A stretch of 39,749 nucleotides of DNA, taken from positions 1 through 39,749 of the forward strand of contig JBEAXK010000092.1 of NCBI GenBank assembly GCA_041159865.1, read 5' to 3'. Source of the stretch: BJGN01 sp041159865. GTDB taxonomy: Bacteria; Bacteroidota; Bacteroidia; Chitinophagales; Saprospiraceae. How positions within the stretch are numbered: the stretch's first letter is position 1; each line of letters begins with the position of its first letter. This document shows positions 15,587-24,704 of this stretch, piece after piece. The notes under the pieces were generated by a model. That model did not search any database, was not told the DNA's origin, and saw only the letters and a program-made list of their open reading frames with translations. Made by a program: the position numbers and the translations under genes.

Positions 15587-18460
15587 ATGAGTAAAATGTC
15601 CAATTTTAGTGTCACCGATTATTTCGTAAATAGGCATATTGGTCCAAATGTGGAAGAACAAAAAGAGATGTTAGCATTTATTTCAGCTGATTCTTTGGAT
15701 AATTTGATGGCAGATACCATCCCTGCCGCTATCCGCTTACATCAACAGCTACCTCTTCCAGAAGCCATATCGGAATATGAATATTTAAGGGAATTAAGAG
15801 GATTGGCCAGTAAGAATAAAGTTTTTAGAACCTATATAGGAAGAGGATATTTTGGTACCTGGACTCCGTCTGTCATCAACAGATCTATTTTCCAAAATCC
15901 AGGATGGTACACACAATATACCCCTTACCAGGCGGAAATATCACAAGGTAGATTAGAGGCATTATTGAATTTTCAAACAATGGTCTCGGACTTAACCCGT
16001 TTGCCTGTCGCCAATGCATCTCTTCTTGATGAAGGAACTGCTGCCGCGGAGGCCATGACTTTATTCTTTGGGGTAAAAAATAAAAAGAATAAAGTGGCCG
16101 TTGCCAACCAGTTTTTAGTTTCTGATAAGGTATTACCCCAGACAATTGCTGTATTGCAAACCAGAGCTGAACCTATTGGTATTGAAATAATAGTGAAGCC
16201 CGTTTCATCCTTTGAACTTACTGCGCAAACGTTCGGTATTCTGGTTCAATATCCCGATGGAGAAGGCAATCTAGTTGATTTTTCTGGGTTAACTGCTGAA
16301 GCTAAATCTAAAGAAATATATGTTACTGCTGCCTGTGATTTAATGAGCCTTGCCCTCTTGGAAGGACCAGGTGAATGGGGGGCAGATTGTGCTGTTGGAA
16401 ATGCTCAAAGATTTGGTGTTCCATTAGGATTTGGAGGTCCACATGCTGCATTCTTTGCTATTTCTGAAGAATTTAAACGCTTAATTCCAGGTAGAATTAT
16501 CGGTGTCTCTGTTGATAAATCAGGCAAAAATGCCCTTAGAATGGCTCTTCAAACCAGAGAGCAACATATTCGAAGAGAAAAAGCCACTTCAAATATTTGT
16601 ACAGCTCAGGCTTTATTAGCTATAATGGCAAGCATGTATGCTGTATATCATGGGCCCAAAGGTATTTATGATATTTCCAAGAGAATTCATAAATTAACTT
16701 GTTTATTAGCAGTAAATCTTCAACAACTAGGTATAAATCTGAACCATTCCTCTTTTTATGATACCCTTTCTTTGAGTGGATCAACTGATTTTTTTGAAAA
16801 CGTTAAGAAAGAGGCTGAAAAAAAGGAAATTAATTTATTCTTTGGCCAGGATGTCATTCAAATTTCCCTAGATGAAACTGTTTTATTGAGTGACGTTATA
16901 GATATTTTCAATGTTTTTAAAACGGTAACAGGAAAGCAAGTAGAATTTAAAGATAACTTAGAGCATCAGGACGCTATTCCTGCAGGTCTTCAACGAAAAA
17001 CAACTTTTTTAACGCATCCCGTTTTTAATACATATCATACGGAGAGTAAAATGATGCGGTATATCAGAAGGCTGGAAAACAAAGACCTTTCCTTAGTCCA
17101 TGCCATGATTGCTTTGGGGTCTTGTACCATGAAGTTAAATGCGGCCAGCGAATTATTGCCAGTGTCCTGGCCTGAATTTGCAAATATTCACCCCCTTGTC
17201 CCTGATAATCAGGCAGAAGGCTATCACGAGTTGTTTAGAAATTTAGAACAATGGCTTTGTGCAGTTACTGGATTTTCAGCGTGTTCTTTACAGCCCAATT
17301 CTGGTGCACAAGGGGAATATGCTGGATTATTAACTATTCGGAAATATTTTCAGTATCATAATCAAACCCATAGAAATATTGCCTTGATTCCTTCCTCTGC
17401 CCATGGAACTAATCCGGCAAGTGCTGTAATGGCAGGAATGAAGGTGGTAGTGGTCGATTGTGATGTTAATGGAAATGTCGATTTTGAAGATTTACAAGTA
17501 AAGGCATCTGCGCATTCAGATCAGTTAGCCGTTTTAATGGTTACTTACCCTTCAACACATGGCGTTTTTGAAACCAGAATTAAAGAAATAGTAGATTTAA
17601 TACACCATTATGGAGGCAGAGTATATCTTGATGGTGCAAATATGAATGCCCAGGTTGGATTAACAAGCCCCGGTTTTATTGGGGCAGATGTCTGTCATTT
17701 GAATCTACATAAAACTTTTGCTATACCCCATGGTGGAGGTGGTCCAGGAATGGGGCCTATTTGTGTAAATGATGATTTGGCACCCTTCTTACCTGGTAAA
17801 TCGGATGAAGGGAATAGTGCTTATGCGGTATCTGCCGCAACATATGGTAGCGCCAGTATATTACTTATAAGTTATGGTTATATTAAAATGCTGGGTGCGG
17901 AAGGTGTAACTCAATCGACGCGCATAGCCATTTTAAACGCTAATTATATTAAAAATAAGATTGAAAATGATTTTGATGTCTTATATCTGGGTGAAAAAGG
18001 GCGAAGTGCCCATGAATTAATTCTAGACCTGAGACCATTCAAACAGTGGATAAGTGCTGAGGATGTAGCAAAAAGATTAATGGATTATGGTTTCCATGCT
18101 CCAACTCTCTCTTTTCCAGTTGCCGGAACCATTATGATAGAACCTACGGAGAGTGAAGATAAAGATGAATTAGATAGATTTTGCTTAGCTATGCTGGAAA
18201 TTAAGAAAGAAATTGTTGAAATAATGACTGGTATTTATGAGGTAGACAATAATGTATTGCATAATGCACCTCATACCCTTGCATTAATTACAGCAAACGA
18301 ATGGACACTTCCATATACCCGTGAAAAAGCGGCTTTCCCATTGCCATATTTGCATCAGGGATACAAATTCTGGCCAAGTGTAGCACGTATTGACGGGGCG
18401 TATGGAGACCGAAATCTGGTTTGTACTTGTCCCCCCTTATCTGAATACATGGAGGTTTAA
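15587..18460 (+). CDS. gcvP: Glycine dehydrogenase (decarboxylating), P protein
   Basis: A 957-residue full-length single-chain P protein of the glycine cleavage system. It uses pyridoxal phosphate to decarboxylate glycine and passes the aminomethyl group to the lipoyl H protein. The PLP lysine is K709 in LNLHKTFAIPHGGGGPG. The fused N-terminal (GcvPA-like) and C-terminal (GcvPB-like) halves are both present, with the RHIGPN start typical of the family. A second possible ATG is two codons downstream (MSKM), with little consequence. gcvT and gcvH are not nearby, as is common in Bacteroidota. It ends at a strong bidirectional terminator. Confidence 0.97.
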   Translation: MSKMSNFSVTDYFVNRHIGPNVEEQKEMLAFISADSLDNLMADTIPAAIRLHQQLPLPEAISEYEYLRELRGLASKNKVFRTYIGRGYFGTWTPSVINRSIFQNPGWYTQYTPYQAEISQGRLEALLNFQTMVSDLTRLPVANASLLDEGTAAAEAMTLFFGVKNKKNKVAVANQFLVSDKVLPQTIAVLQTRAEPIGIEIIVKPVSSFELTAQTFGILVQYPDGEGNLVDFSGLTAEAKSKEIYVTAACDLMSLALLEGPGEWGADCAVGNAQRFGVPLGFGGPHAAFFAISEEFKRLIPGRIIGVSVDKSGKNALRMALQTREQHIRREKATSNICTAQALLAIMASMYAVYHGPKGIYDISKRIHKLTCLLAVNLQQLGINLNHSSFYDTLSLSGSTDFFENVKKEAEKKEINLFFGQDVIQISLDETVLLSDVIDIFNVFKTVTGKQVEFKDNLEHQDAIPAGLQRKTTFLTHPVFNTYHTESKMMRYIRRLENKDLSLVHAMIALGSCTMKLNAASELLPVSWPEFANIHPLVPDNQAEGYHELFRNLEQWLCAVTGFSACSLQPNSGAQGEYAGLLTIRKYFQYHNQTHRNIALIPSSAHGTNPASAVMAGMKVVVVDCDVNGNVDFEDLQVKASAHSDQLAVLMVTYPSTHGVFETRIKEIVDLIHHYGGRVYLDGANMNAQVGLTSPGFIGADVCHLNLHKTFAIPHGGGGPGMGPICVNDDLAPFLPGKSDEGNSAYAVSAATYGSASILLISYGYIKMLGAEGVTQSTRIAILNANYIKNKIENDFDVLYLGEKGRSAHELILDLRPFKQWISAEDVAKRLMDYGFHAPTLSFPVAGTIMIEPTESEDKDELDRFCLAMLEIKKEIVEIMTGIYEVDNNVLHNAPHTLALITANEWTLPYTREKAAFPLPYLHQGYKFWPSVARIDGAYGDRNLVCTCPPLSEYMEV

Positions 18461-18509
18461 TTAAATAAAAAAAGTCCTTAATGATAAATTAAGGACTTTT
18501 TTTATTTAA
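18461..18509. terminator. Strong bidirectional terminator between gcvP and rplS
   Basis: A perfect 22-bp inverted repeat (18461-18482 with 18488-18509, loop GATAA). The core stem AGTCCTTAAT/ATTAAGGACT is flanked by seven A on one side and seven T on the other, so it reads as an intrinsic terminator on both strands, ending the convergent gcvP and rplS transcripts. Confidence 0.92.
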
Positions 18510-18521
18510 TTTTAAATCGAA

Positions 18522-18875
18522 TTAACGATATATTTTTTTCTCGCGAATGCGCGCTTTTTTACCTACTAAATCACGTAAGTAGAACAATTTCGCACGTCTT
18601 ACTTTACCGCGTTTCAATATTTCAACACTCTGGATATTTGGAGTAGCAAAAGGAAAGATCCTTTCTACGCCAACGCCGTTTGAAATTTTTCTTACAGTAA
18701 ACGTTTTGGTTGGTCCTTGACCACTAATTTGAATTACATCGCCACGAAAAGCCTGTACCCTTTTTTTATCACCTTCGACAATCTCGTAGTTTACCACTAC
18801 ATTATCGCCAGGGCGAAAATTTGGGAAGGTGCGACTCGGTGTGAGTTGTTCGTGCACGTATTTTATTGCGTCCAT
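18522..18875 (-). CDS. rplS: 50S ribosomal protein L19
   Basis: A 117-residue L19 with the standard FRPGDNVVVNYEIVEG opening, the RVQAFRGDVI strand, and the basic tail RRAKLFYLRDLVGKKARI. L19 sits at the 30S-50S interface. Here it stands alone, without the trmD-rimM-rpsP genes that often accompany it, and has its own strong promoter (18900-18930, minus strand) and a terminator. Confidence 0.97.
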   Translation of the reverse strand: MDAIKYVHEQLTPSRTFPNFRPGDNVVVNYEIVEGDKKRVQAFRGDVIQISGQGPTKTFTVRKISNGVGVERIFPFATPNIQSVEILKRGKVRRAKLFYLRDLVGKKARIREKKIYR

Positions 18876-18899
18876 CTTAACTTAATTTTTTTTGACGTG

Positions 18900-18930
18900 C
18901 AAAAATATAAAAATAAACTGGTAATTACAA
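18900..18930 (-). promoter_or_regulatory. Bacteroidota-type promoter of rplS
   Basis: On the minus strand: TTG (18930-18928), a 20-bp spacer, then TATTTTTG (18907-18900), an exact -7 consensus. It lies 25 bp upstream of the rplS ATG and has the same geometry as the rpoD and tRNA promoters in this window. Confidence 0.68.
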
Positions 18931-18963
18931 TTTTTCAGCATAAATACTTAGCATACTTATAAA

Positions 18964-21237
18964 TTATCGTAAAAGGGTAACAAACCCTTTGATTTCAACT
19001 GGGGTTCCTCGGGGGTCTCTATACGTGATCAACGTTATATAAACTCCTTCAGGTGAAGCAGCGCCATTATTTAAATGATTACCATTCCATCCCTGACTTA
19101 TGTCATCTGTAAAAAAAACCCTTTCTCCCCATCGATTCCATATTTGAAACTTAAAGTTAGTTGCACCTGTCATGATACCCACACCCCTGTAAATATCATT
19201 TTTACCATCATAATTAGGTGTAAATGCATTTGGTAAATAATATCTGACATCGGGTCTTACATCAATCAGGGATTGGGCTGTATCTAAGCAACCTGTTGGA
19301 TGGGTCACTACTAAAGTAATGGTAAAAATTCCTGTGTCCAAATATAAGTGAATGGGATTTCTTTCCTCTAGTTTGAAATTATCTCCAAAATCCCACTGCC
19401 ATTTGACAGCATCGATGGATTTATCTGTAAATACTACCTTATTATCAATATTAGTAATTTCTTTAGGGGCAAAATCAAAATCAGCAACTGGAGAGGATGA
19501 AATTTTGATTAAATTATTAAAAAGGGTATCAATTTTACACCCAATAGGGGATATAACAGAGAGGGATACACTATATTGCCCTTCTTTTGTATAGGTGTGA
19601 GAGGGATTAATTTTGGTGCTTTTATTTCCATCACCAAAATCCCAACTTACCTTATAGGTATCGTCAATGGGCTTTGATAAATTATCAAATATTAAATTTA
19701 CAGGTGCACAAGCTATGGCCTGAGAAGGTTTTACAATAAGTATCCCTGGTGCGGGAAAATACCTCACTTTTTTAGTAATCGTTTCAACACACTGATTGAG
19801 ATCTTTTACAGTTAAGGAAACTGAAAATTCTCCTGGTATATTATAGGCATGATTAATCAGTTTTCCTGCGCCTTTTTGACCATCTCCAAATACCCAGTCA
19901 TAAGTAGAAATGCCTCCACTCCCACTAACAGAAAGGTCTGTAAACTGCACAGGTTGAGCGTAGCAAGTATCATATTTATAGGTAAAATCTGCTGTAAGAT
20001 CTGGAAATATTCTAACTTCAATATCGGCAGAATCAGCACAACCTGTTCCGGGATTTAGCCATAATTTGCCATTGTATTTTCCAATACCAGGAAATTTCAA
20101 TTTTGGTTCCCAGTCCGAAGAGGAGACCTTTGTATTCCCAATTGGAAACTCCCATTTCTGACTTTTTATAAACTGCCTTTGGTAGCTGTTATTTACAAAC
20201 TGGACTTCTGTTACACCACAGGAAATTACTTTATATTCCTGATCTGTAACTGCAATTGCATCACCAAGTTTGGCAAATACCAGGGGGTCACAATCGGCCA
20301 CATTAAATTGAAAATCCCGCGTTGATTTACTAATCAGAATCCCGTTTCTGTATTCTGTGATACAAACCCCTACTACAAATTGCCCTTTAGCAGTAGGTTT
20401 TCCTGTGATTAGCCCTGTTTTACTGTCTATTTTTATGATTGGATCACCTGCCATTGGTGTGGAGGGAGTGATATTTCCACCGCGGAAAGTGACAAAACCA
20501 TACGGTGGGGGACATGCTGGAGAAGGGTAGGCACCGTCGCAGGTAGTGTAAACCAAATTATTAGTTGAAGGTCCTCCACCATCAAAGGGGGCACAAAACT
20601 CATAAGCTAAAGAATCACCATCTGCATCTTTTGCACTATGGTCATAATTTAATTCATTATTAACACAAATGACAGTTGGTGGAAAAGTTTTGAATTCTGG
20701 ACTATTATTGCAAATTGCCTGAGCCTCAGGAGTAATTTCTGTGCTGTAGGTTGAACCTTTCTGGTCTGGGTTAATAATATTTGTAATTGTATTGTTGCGA
20801 CAACAACGCTGATAAGCAATATGGTAGGAAGTATTACCAGGTGGAAGACGAATGCCGAAAGTACTTAATTTAAATTCATAAATACCTTCTTCAACACAGA
20901 TATTAGGTGGAATTAAACAAGGATAATCGGGCCGATCTATGTTTCTTTTAGAGTTTAGACGAATTTGTAAACGTGCAAAAACGGAATTTTGTCTGAGTTT
21001 ACCACAATCGGCATCTCCATTACATCTATATATACCAATATCTGCGATATTATCTAACTGCGCACAATCGGTACAATTACAATCTCTATAAACCTTTAAG
21101 GTGAATGAATAATCTCCATTTCCCAAACATTTATACGTAATATTCCCACCAATAAGGTGTTTTGCCTGAATATTACTTGTGAATAAACAGCATAAAAGGG
21201 AGAAAAGAAGGTATTGACTGGGTCGTTGAATATTCAT
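18964..21237 (-). CDS. PKD-repeat surface protein with T9SS type B sorting domain
   Basis: A 757-residue exported protein. A signal peptide (1-25) is followed by a cysteine-rich domain of about 320 residues beginning KHLIGGNITY, with PPNICVEEGIYE and YQRCCRN (142-148). Then come at least three PKD domains, marked by YDWVFGDG, VSWDFGDG and WQWDFGDN, and a C-terminal gliding-motility-associated (CHU_C, T9SS type B) domain starting YLPNAFTPNYDGKNDIY. Such proteins are secreted by T9SS and attached to the cell surface, usually as adhesins; specific function is unknown. The gene lies 4 bp downstream of a paralogue of the same layout, so the two form one operon. Confidence 0.88.
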   Translation of the reverse strand: MNIQRPSQYLLFSLLCCLFTSNIQAKHLIGGNITYKCLGNGDYSFTLKVYRDCNCTDCAQLDNIADIGIYRCNGDADCGKLRQNSVFARLQIRLNSKRNIDRPDYPCLIPPNICVEEGIYEFKLSTFGIRLPPGNTSYHIAYQRCCRNNTITNIINPDQKGSTYSTEITPEAQAICNNSPEFKTFPPTVICVNNELNYDHSAKDADGDSLAYEFCAPFDGGGPSTNNLVYTTCDGAYPSPACPPPYGFVTFRGGNITPSTPMAGDPIIKIDSKTGLITGKPTAKGQFVVGVCITEYRNGILISKSTRDFQFNVADCDPLVFAKLGDAIAVTDQEYKVISCGVTEVQFVNNSYQRQFIKSQKWEFPIGNTKVSSSDWEPKLKFPGIGKYNGKLWLNPGTGCADSADIEVRIFPDLTADFTYKYDTCYAQPVQFTDLSVSGSGGISTYDWVFGDGQKGAGKLINHAYNIPGEFSVSLTVKDLNQCVETITKKVRYFPAPGILIVKPSQAIACAPVNLIFDNLSKPIDDTYKVSWDFGDGNKSTKINPSHTYTKEGQYSVSLSVISPIGCKIDTLFNNLIKISSSPVADFDFAPKEITNIDNKVVFTDKSIDAVKWQWDFGDNFKLEERNPIHLYLDTGIFTITLVVTHPTGCLDTAQSLIDVRPDVRYYLPNAFTPNYDGKNDIYRGVGIMTGATNFKFQIWNRWGERVFFTDDISQGWNGNHLNNGAASPEGVYITLITYRDPRGTPVEIKGFVTLLR

Positions 21238-21241
21238 ATCC

Positions 21242-23560
21242 TTAGCGCATTAATAGAACAGTTCCTGAAAAATACTGTTTTTCTCCCTTATTATCTGTAT
21301 AACTGATCATATAAATATAGGTATCCATGGGTGCAATCTCATTTTTAGTGCCTACGCTCCCGTCCCAGCCAATGTTAGGATCTGTTGAAATAAATACTGG
21401 ATTTCCCCATCTTGAAAAAAGCTGCATTTTGAAGTCTTTTAAAATATCCAAATCCCCAAAGGCGATAAATTCATCATTAATACCATCATAATTAGGTGAA
21501 AAAGCTGATGGAAAAAATATTCTAATCTGAGGTTTTACATATACTTCTTGAACGAATAGGTCTGAACATCCTGTTAATGGATCTGTCACGTTTAAGCTTA
21601 TGGGGATATATCCAGTATCCGGAAGAACGAAAGAAGTGTTTAAAGTAGAATCAATGATTTTATCGGCACTTTTCCATAAATGGTTTAACTGATTTCCAGA
21701 ATTACTGGATAAAGTAAGGATTTGTTTTAAGGTTAATTCGGCCTGTGGGGAATAAGTGAATGTAGCTTTCGGACCCGTTCGAATGTTTAAAGCGGAGGGC
21801 AGATTTATTTGTTTCAGGCAGACACCATTCCCACCATTTAAAAGTAAACTCACTTTATAAATACCTTCTTTTGAAAAAGTATGGGTTGAAGTTGGCAGTG
21901 ATATGGAGGAACCACCGTCTCCAAAGTCCCATTTTGCAGAATATCCACTGCTTGTAATTAAAGGACTGGTAGAAAATTGAATCGGTTTTCCGACACATGC
22001 ATTAAGAGGCATATTTTCAATCTTTGAAATTTCTGGAAGGGGATAATACGGGAAATTTACGATGTTTGTATCCCGGCAATTTCCTTCTCCCTCAACAGAT
22101 AAGGTAATCTTGTAACTTCCTGGCTTAGTTGGCGAAAAATCTGGGTTTATACTGGTCATAACAATCGAGAAAGATTGTGTTTCAAACTGCCAGCGAACAG
22201 ATTTTGGTGAGGGAGTACCTTTATAATTAATTGTAACAGGATTACTTTTGCAAGAATCCCCAATAATTTCAAAATTAGCTTTTACTTTTTCTGGAATGAC
22301 CACCTTCAAAAGCAAGGAATCTTTGCATGTTCCCGTTGGATTTAAGATTAATTTTCCGTTAAAGGTTCCCGCCTTTAGAAAATCTATACTTGGATTTCGT
22401 TGTGTAGATTTGAAAATTTCACTGGGTGTAGCGCCAAAAAAGGACCATTCATAGGAAGTTATGGCAGCCGTGTCCTGGCTATTATTGGTCAAGGTTACTT
22501 TTGTATCGCCACAATTACGAAAGGTATAATCGGAAGATCCAGGATTTGCTGGAAATGGGAGAGAAGCTTTCACTTTCGCATCGCAAATGCCAACATTTAT
22601 TTGAAAATCTCTTCTCAAGGTATTTAATAAAATGCCACTGCGATACCTTTTTACCTCAATACCCAGAACAAATTGACCCGTTAAATCGGTTTTTCCCTGA
22701 ATACGACCAGTTTGAGGGTTTATAGAAATTAAACTGTTTATACCCAAAGGCTTTGCAACAGTAAAGGTAGGTCCAACGTATTGAACTTCACTGTAAGGTG
22801 GCGGTAAATCAGGGTCAGGTGCTTCTCCTCCACCTGTTCTGAAATTAATTTTATCAGGACCTCCTCCGGTAAAAGGGCTCGCTAGGGTATAGGTTATACT
22901 ATCTCCAGGGGTGGAATTAACGGATTGATCAAAATCGAATGTTTGACCTGCACATAACACCACTGGAGGAAAATTGCTGAATTCAGGACTATCTAATCTT
23001 TGTTTTTGTGCTGCAGCACTAATCTCAACTGAAAAGGTGGCTCCAGTTTGAGCCGGATTAAGGATGTTTGAAATGGAGATATTGCGACAACATCGCTGGT
23101 AGCTAATGACATAAGCTGCATCAATAATTGGCAAATCAAATTCAAGTTCATAAATACCTTCCTCCACACAAACATTGGGGGGTATTTTCACACAATCATT
23201 ACCTGGATTTGGATTTATTTTTGTGGTTTTGGGTAAAGGAAAAATAAGTGTTCTAACAGGTGTTGTCTTTTGATCCATGCGATAAATAGAAGCATTTGCC
23301 TGATAGGCTCCTGGTGTTGAATCGAAATCTGCGCCTGATCCTTGACAATCCCTATATATTTTTAGTGTAAATTTGTACCGCCAGCTATTTGAGAGTGGAT
23401 CATTATTGGTTGGCCGTATTATTTTATAACTCATTACACCGCCGATGATATGTTCAGCATAAAGAGGTGAGGTAATAAAATAAAACATCAAAAACAAGAT
23501 ACTCCTATTCAGCGTTAATAGGAATAATTTTAACTTTGATTTACTTGTAAAATTTAACAT
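21242..23560 (-). CDS. Surface protein with T9SS type B sorting domain (paralogue of next gene)
   Basis: A 772-residue exported protein of the same architecture as the gene downstream: signal peptide to about residue 35, an N-terminal domain starting EHIIGGVMSY with PPNVCVEEGIYE and YQRCCRN (154-160), PKD-like regions of which one is canonical (SAKWDFGDGG) and others are worn (SYEWSFFG, SVRWQFE), and a CHU_C/T9SS type B C-terminus (FFPSAFSPNYDGINDEF). Likely surface-attached adhesin or structural protein. Its ATG at 23560 overlaps the ATG of the divergent YrdC-like gene within CATG; an in-frame Met at residue 25 (MFYFITSPLYAEH) would still leave part of a signal peptide, so the true start is uncertain. 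Confidence 0.86.
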   Translation of the reverse strand: MLNFTSKSKLKLFLLTLNRSILFLMFYFITSPLYAEHIIGGVMSYKIIRPTNNDPLSNSWRYKFTLKIYRDCQGSGADFDSTPGAYQANASIYRMDQKTTPVRTLIFPLPKTTKINPNPGNDCVKIPPNVCVEEGIYELEFDLPIIDAAYVISYQRCCRNISISNILNPAQTGATFSVEISAAAQKQRLDSPEFSNFPPVVLCAGQTFDFDQSVNSTPGDSITYTLASPFTGGGPDKINFRTGGGEAPDPDLPPPYSEVQYVGPTFTVAKPLGINSLISINPQTGRIQGKTDLTGQFVLGIEVKRYRSGILLNTLRRDFQINVGICDAKVKASLPFPANPGSSDYTFRNCGDTKVTLTNNSQDTAAITSYEWSFFGATPSEIFKSTQRNPSIDFLKAGTFNGKLILNPTGTCKDSLLLKVVIPEKVKANFEIIGDSCKSNPVTINYKGTPSPKSVRWQFETQSFSIVMTSINPDFSPTKPGSYKITLSVEGEGNCRDTNIVNFPYYPLPEISKIENMPLNACVGKPIQFSTSPLITSSGYSAKWDFGDGGSSISLPTSTHTFSKEGIYKVSLLLNGGNGVCLKQINLPSALNIRTGPKATFTYSPQAELTLKQILTLSSNSGNQLNHLWKSADKIIDSTLNTSFVLPDTGYIPISLNVTDPLTGCSDLFVQEVYVKPQIRIFFPSAFSPNYDGINDEFIAFGDLDILKDFKMQLFSRWGNPVFISTDPNIGWDGSVGTKNEIAPMDTYIYMISYTDNKGEKQYFSGTVLLMR

Positions 23561-24152
23561 GCTTCAAACAAATAGTATTGATTTTCAAAATATTGATCCT
23601 AAAATCTTAGCAGCAGTTTCTGCTTTGAAAGAAGGAAAAATTGTATTAATTCAAACGCAAACGGTATGGTCTTTGATTTGTTTACTCGAAGATGAGCCTT
23701 CTTTCAATCGTTTACTTACTTTTAAACGAGACGAATACCCTTTTAATTATGAATGTCTGGTAGATTCGATAGAACTTTTTAAGAAATATGTACCTGATTT
23801 GTCGCCAAGAGTGGAAACCCTGCTTTCGTTTCATTCCAGACCTTTAGGTATTTTGCTATCAGCTAAAAATCTGCCCGATCACATAACAAACTGCTCGAAT
23901 AAAATAGCTTTTCGTTTGGATAATTCCATGGGCATTAAATCAATAATACCATTAGTTAATCAAGGTCTTTGGGCTACTTCTGCTTTTTTGGAAACAGAAA
24001 CCGAAGGTAATCAATTTGAATTAATAAATGAGAAAGCAAAAGAGCTGGCTGATGAAATTATCACTTTAAAAAACATGAAGGGTTGTACAGGCGAAGCTGC
24101 GGTTTTAGTTGAATTAGATGCAGAAGATAACTTAGAATTTTTAAGAGAATAA
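23559..24152 (+). CDS. Divergent YrdC/Sua5 family protein
   Basis: A 197-residue protein with the outline of the YrdC/Sua5 domain, which makes threonylcarbamoyl-AMP for tRNA t6A. The expected PTDTVYGL is replaced by QTQTVWSL (33-40), the lysine-rich KxR element appears as FKRDEYPF, RIP by RLDNS, and the late TSAN by TSAF. This suggests a paralogue with altered or lost catalytic function rather than the housekeeping enzyme, which would be elsewhere; this is inference from motif reading. The start codon overlaps that of the divergent surface protein gene. A strong terminator follows its stop. Confidence 0.72.
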   Translation: MLQTNSIDFQNIDPKILAAVSALKEGKIVLIQTQTVWSLICLLEDEPSFNRLLTFKRDEYPFNYECLVDSIELFKKYVPDLSPRVETLLSFHSRPLGILLSAKNLPDHITNCSNKIAFRLDNSMGIKSIIPLVNQGLWATSAFLETETEGNQFELINEKAKELADEIITLKNMKGCTGEAAVLVELDAEDNLEFLRE

Positions 24153-24166
24153 GGGCATCAGGGAAG

Positions 24167-24210
24167 GAAGGCTTTTTCAATATATTTCTTCGAAAATGCC
24201 TTCTTTTTTA
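24167..24210 (+). terminator. Intrinsic terminator of the YrdC-like gene, inside the opposing gene's 3' end
   Basis: GAAGGCTTTTTC (24167-24178) pairs with GAAAATGCCTTC (24192-24203) at 11 of 12 positions, followed by TTTTTTA. It terminates the plus-strand YrdC-like transcript, and most of it lies within the last codons of the convergent asparaginase-like gene (stop at 24177). Confidence 0.75.
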
Positions 24211-24665
24211 TTTTTTCTGACATTATTCCATTCAAAGTAACGGCCATTCATGGCAATATAAACGCCATTAGGAAGCGTTTGCACAAAAGCAAATGCAGTT
24301 CCCAGATTGAAAAAACCATCTGAGCTACCAAAGGTATAGGGAACCATAGCACCTACAAGCACAATCGTTTTGTCCTTTACTTTCTCTGCAATGACCCTCG
24401 CAGTTTCCACCATGGTATCGGTTCCATGGGTAATCACAATATTATTTTCGGGTGTAGATATACAGTGTTCTGCAATAGTTAATCTGTCCAATTCCGTCAT
24501 ATCCAGGCTATCCATCATCATTAAGGTAGTCCAGTCAACTGGAACCTGAAAACGACCTCTTGAAAGCATCTCTGGCAAATGAGAATCTTTAAAATGCAAG
24601 GAACCATCTAGTTCATTGTATTCTTTGTCAAAAGTACCACCGGTTACAAAAATTTTAACGATCAT
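24177..24665 (-). CDS. Single-domain asparaginase-like protein
   Basis: A 162-residue protein containing only the N-terminal asparaginase domain. The first catalytic threonine motif is TGGTFDKEYNE (9-19) and the second is VITHGTDTM (near 78-86), both intact. Full L-asparaginases are about 330 residues with a C-terminal domain that completes the tetramer and substrate site; that half is absent, and there is no remnant of it downstream. Short proteins of this kind are annotated as asparaginase domain-containing in several phyla and have no settled activity. It follows the alpha-galactosidase gene by 39 bp on the same strand. Confidence 0.82.
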   Translation of the reverse strand: MIVKIFVTGGTFDKEYNELDGSLHFKDSHLPEMLSRGRFQVPVDWTTLMMMDSLDMTELDRLTIAEHCISTPENNIVITHGTDTMVETARVIAEKVKDKTIVLVGAMVPYTFGSSDGFFNLGTAFAFVQTLPNGVYIAMNGRYFEWNNVRKNKKEGIFEEIY

Positions 24666-24704
24666 TTGTATTTATTTTAGGAGGTCTGACATTTATTAAG
24701 GTTT

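Noticed and set aside
24177..24665. Asparaginase truncated by a frameshift
   Set aside because: No remnant of the C-terminal asparaginase domain is readable downstream, where the YrdC-like gene and its terminator lie. Stand-alone proteins of this size are known.
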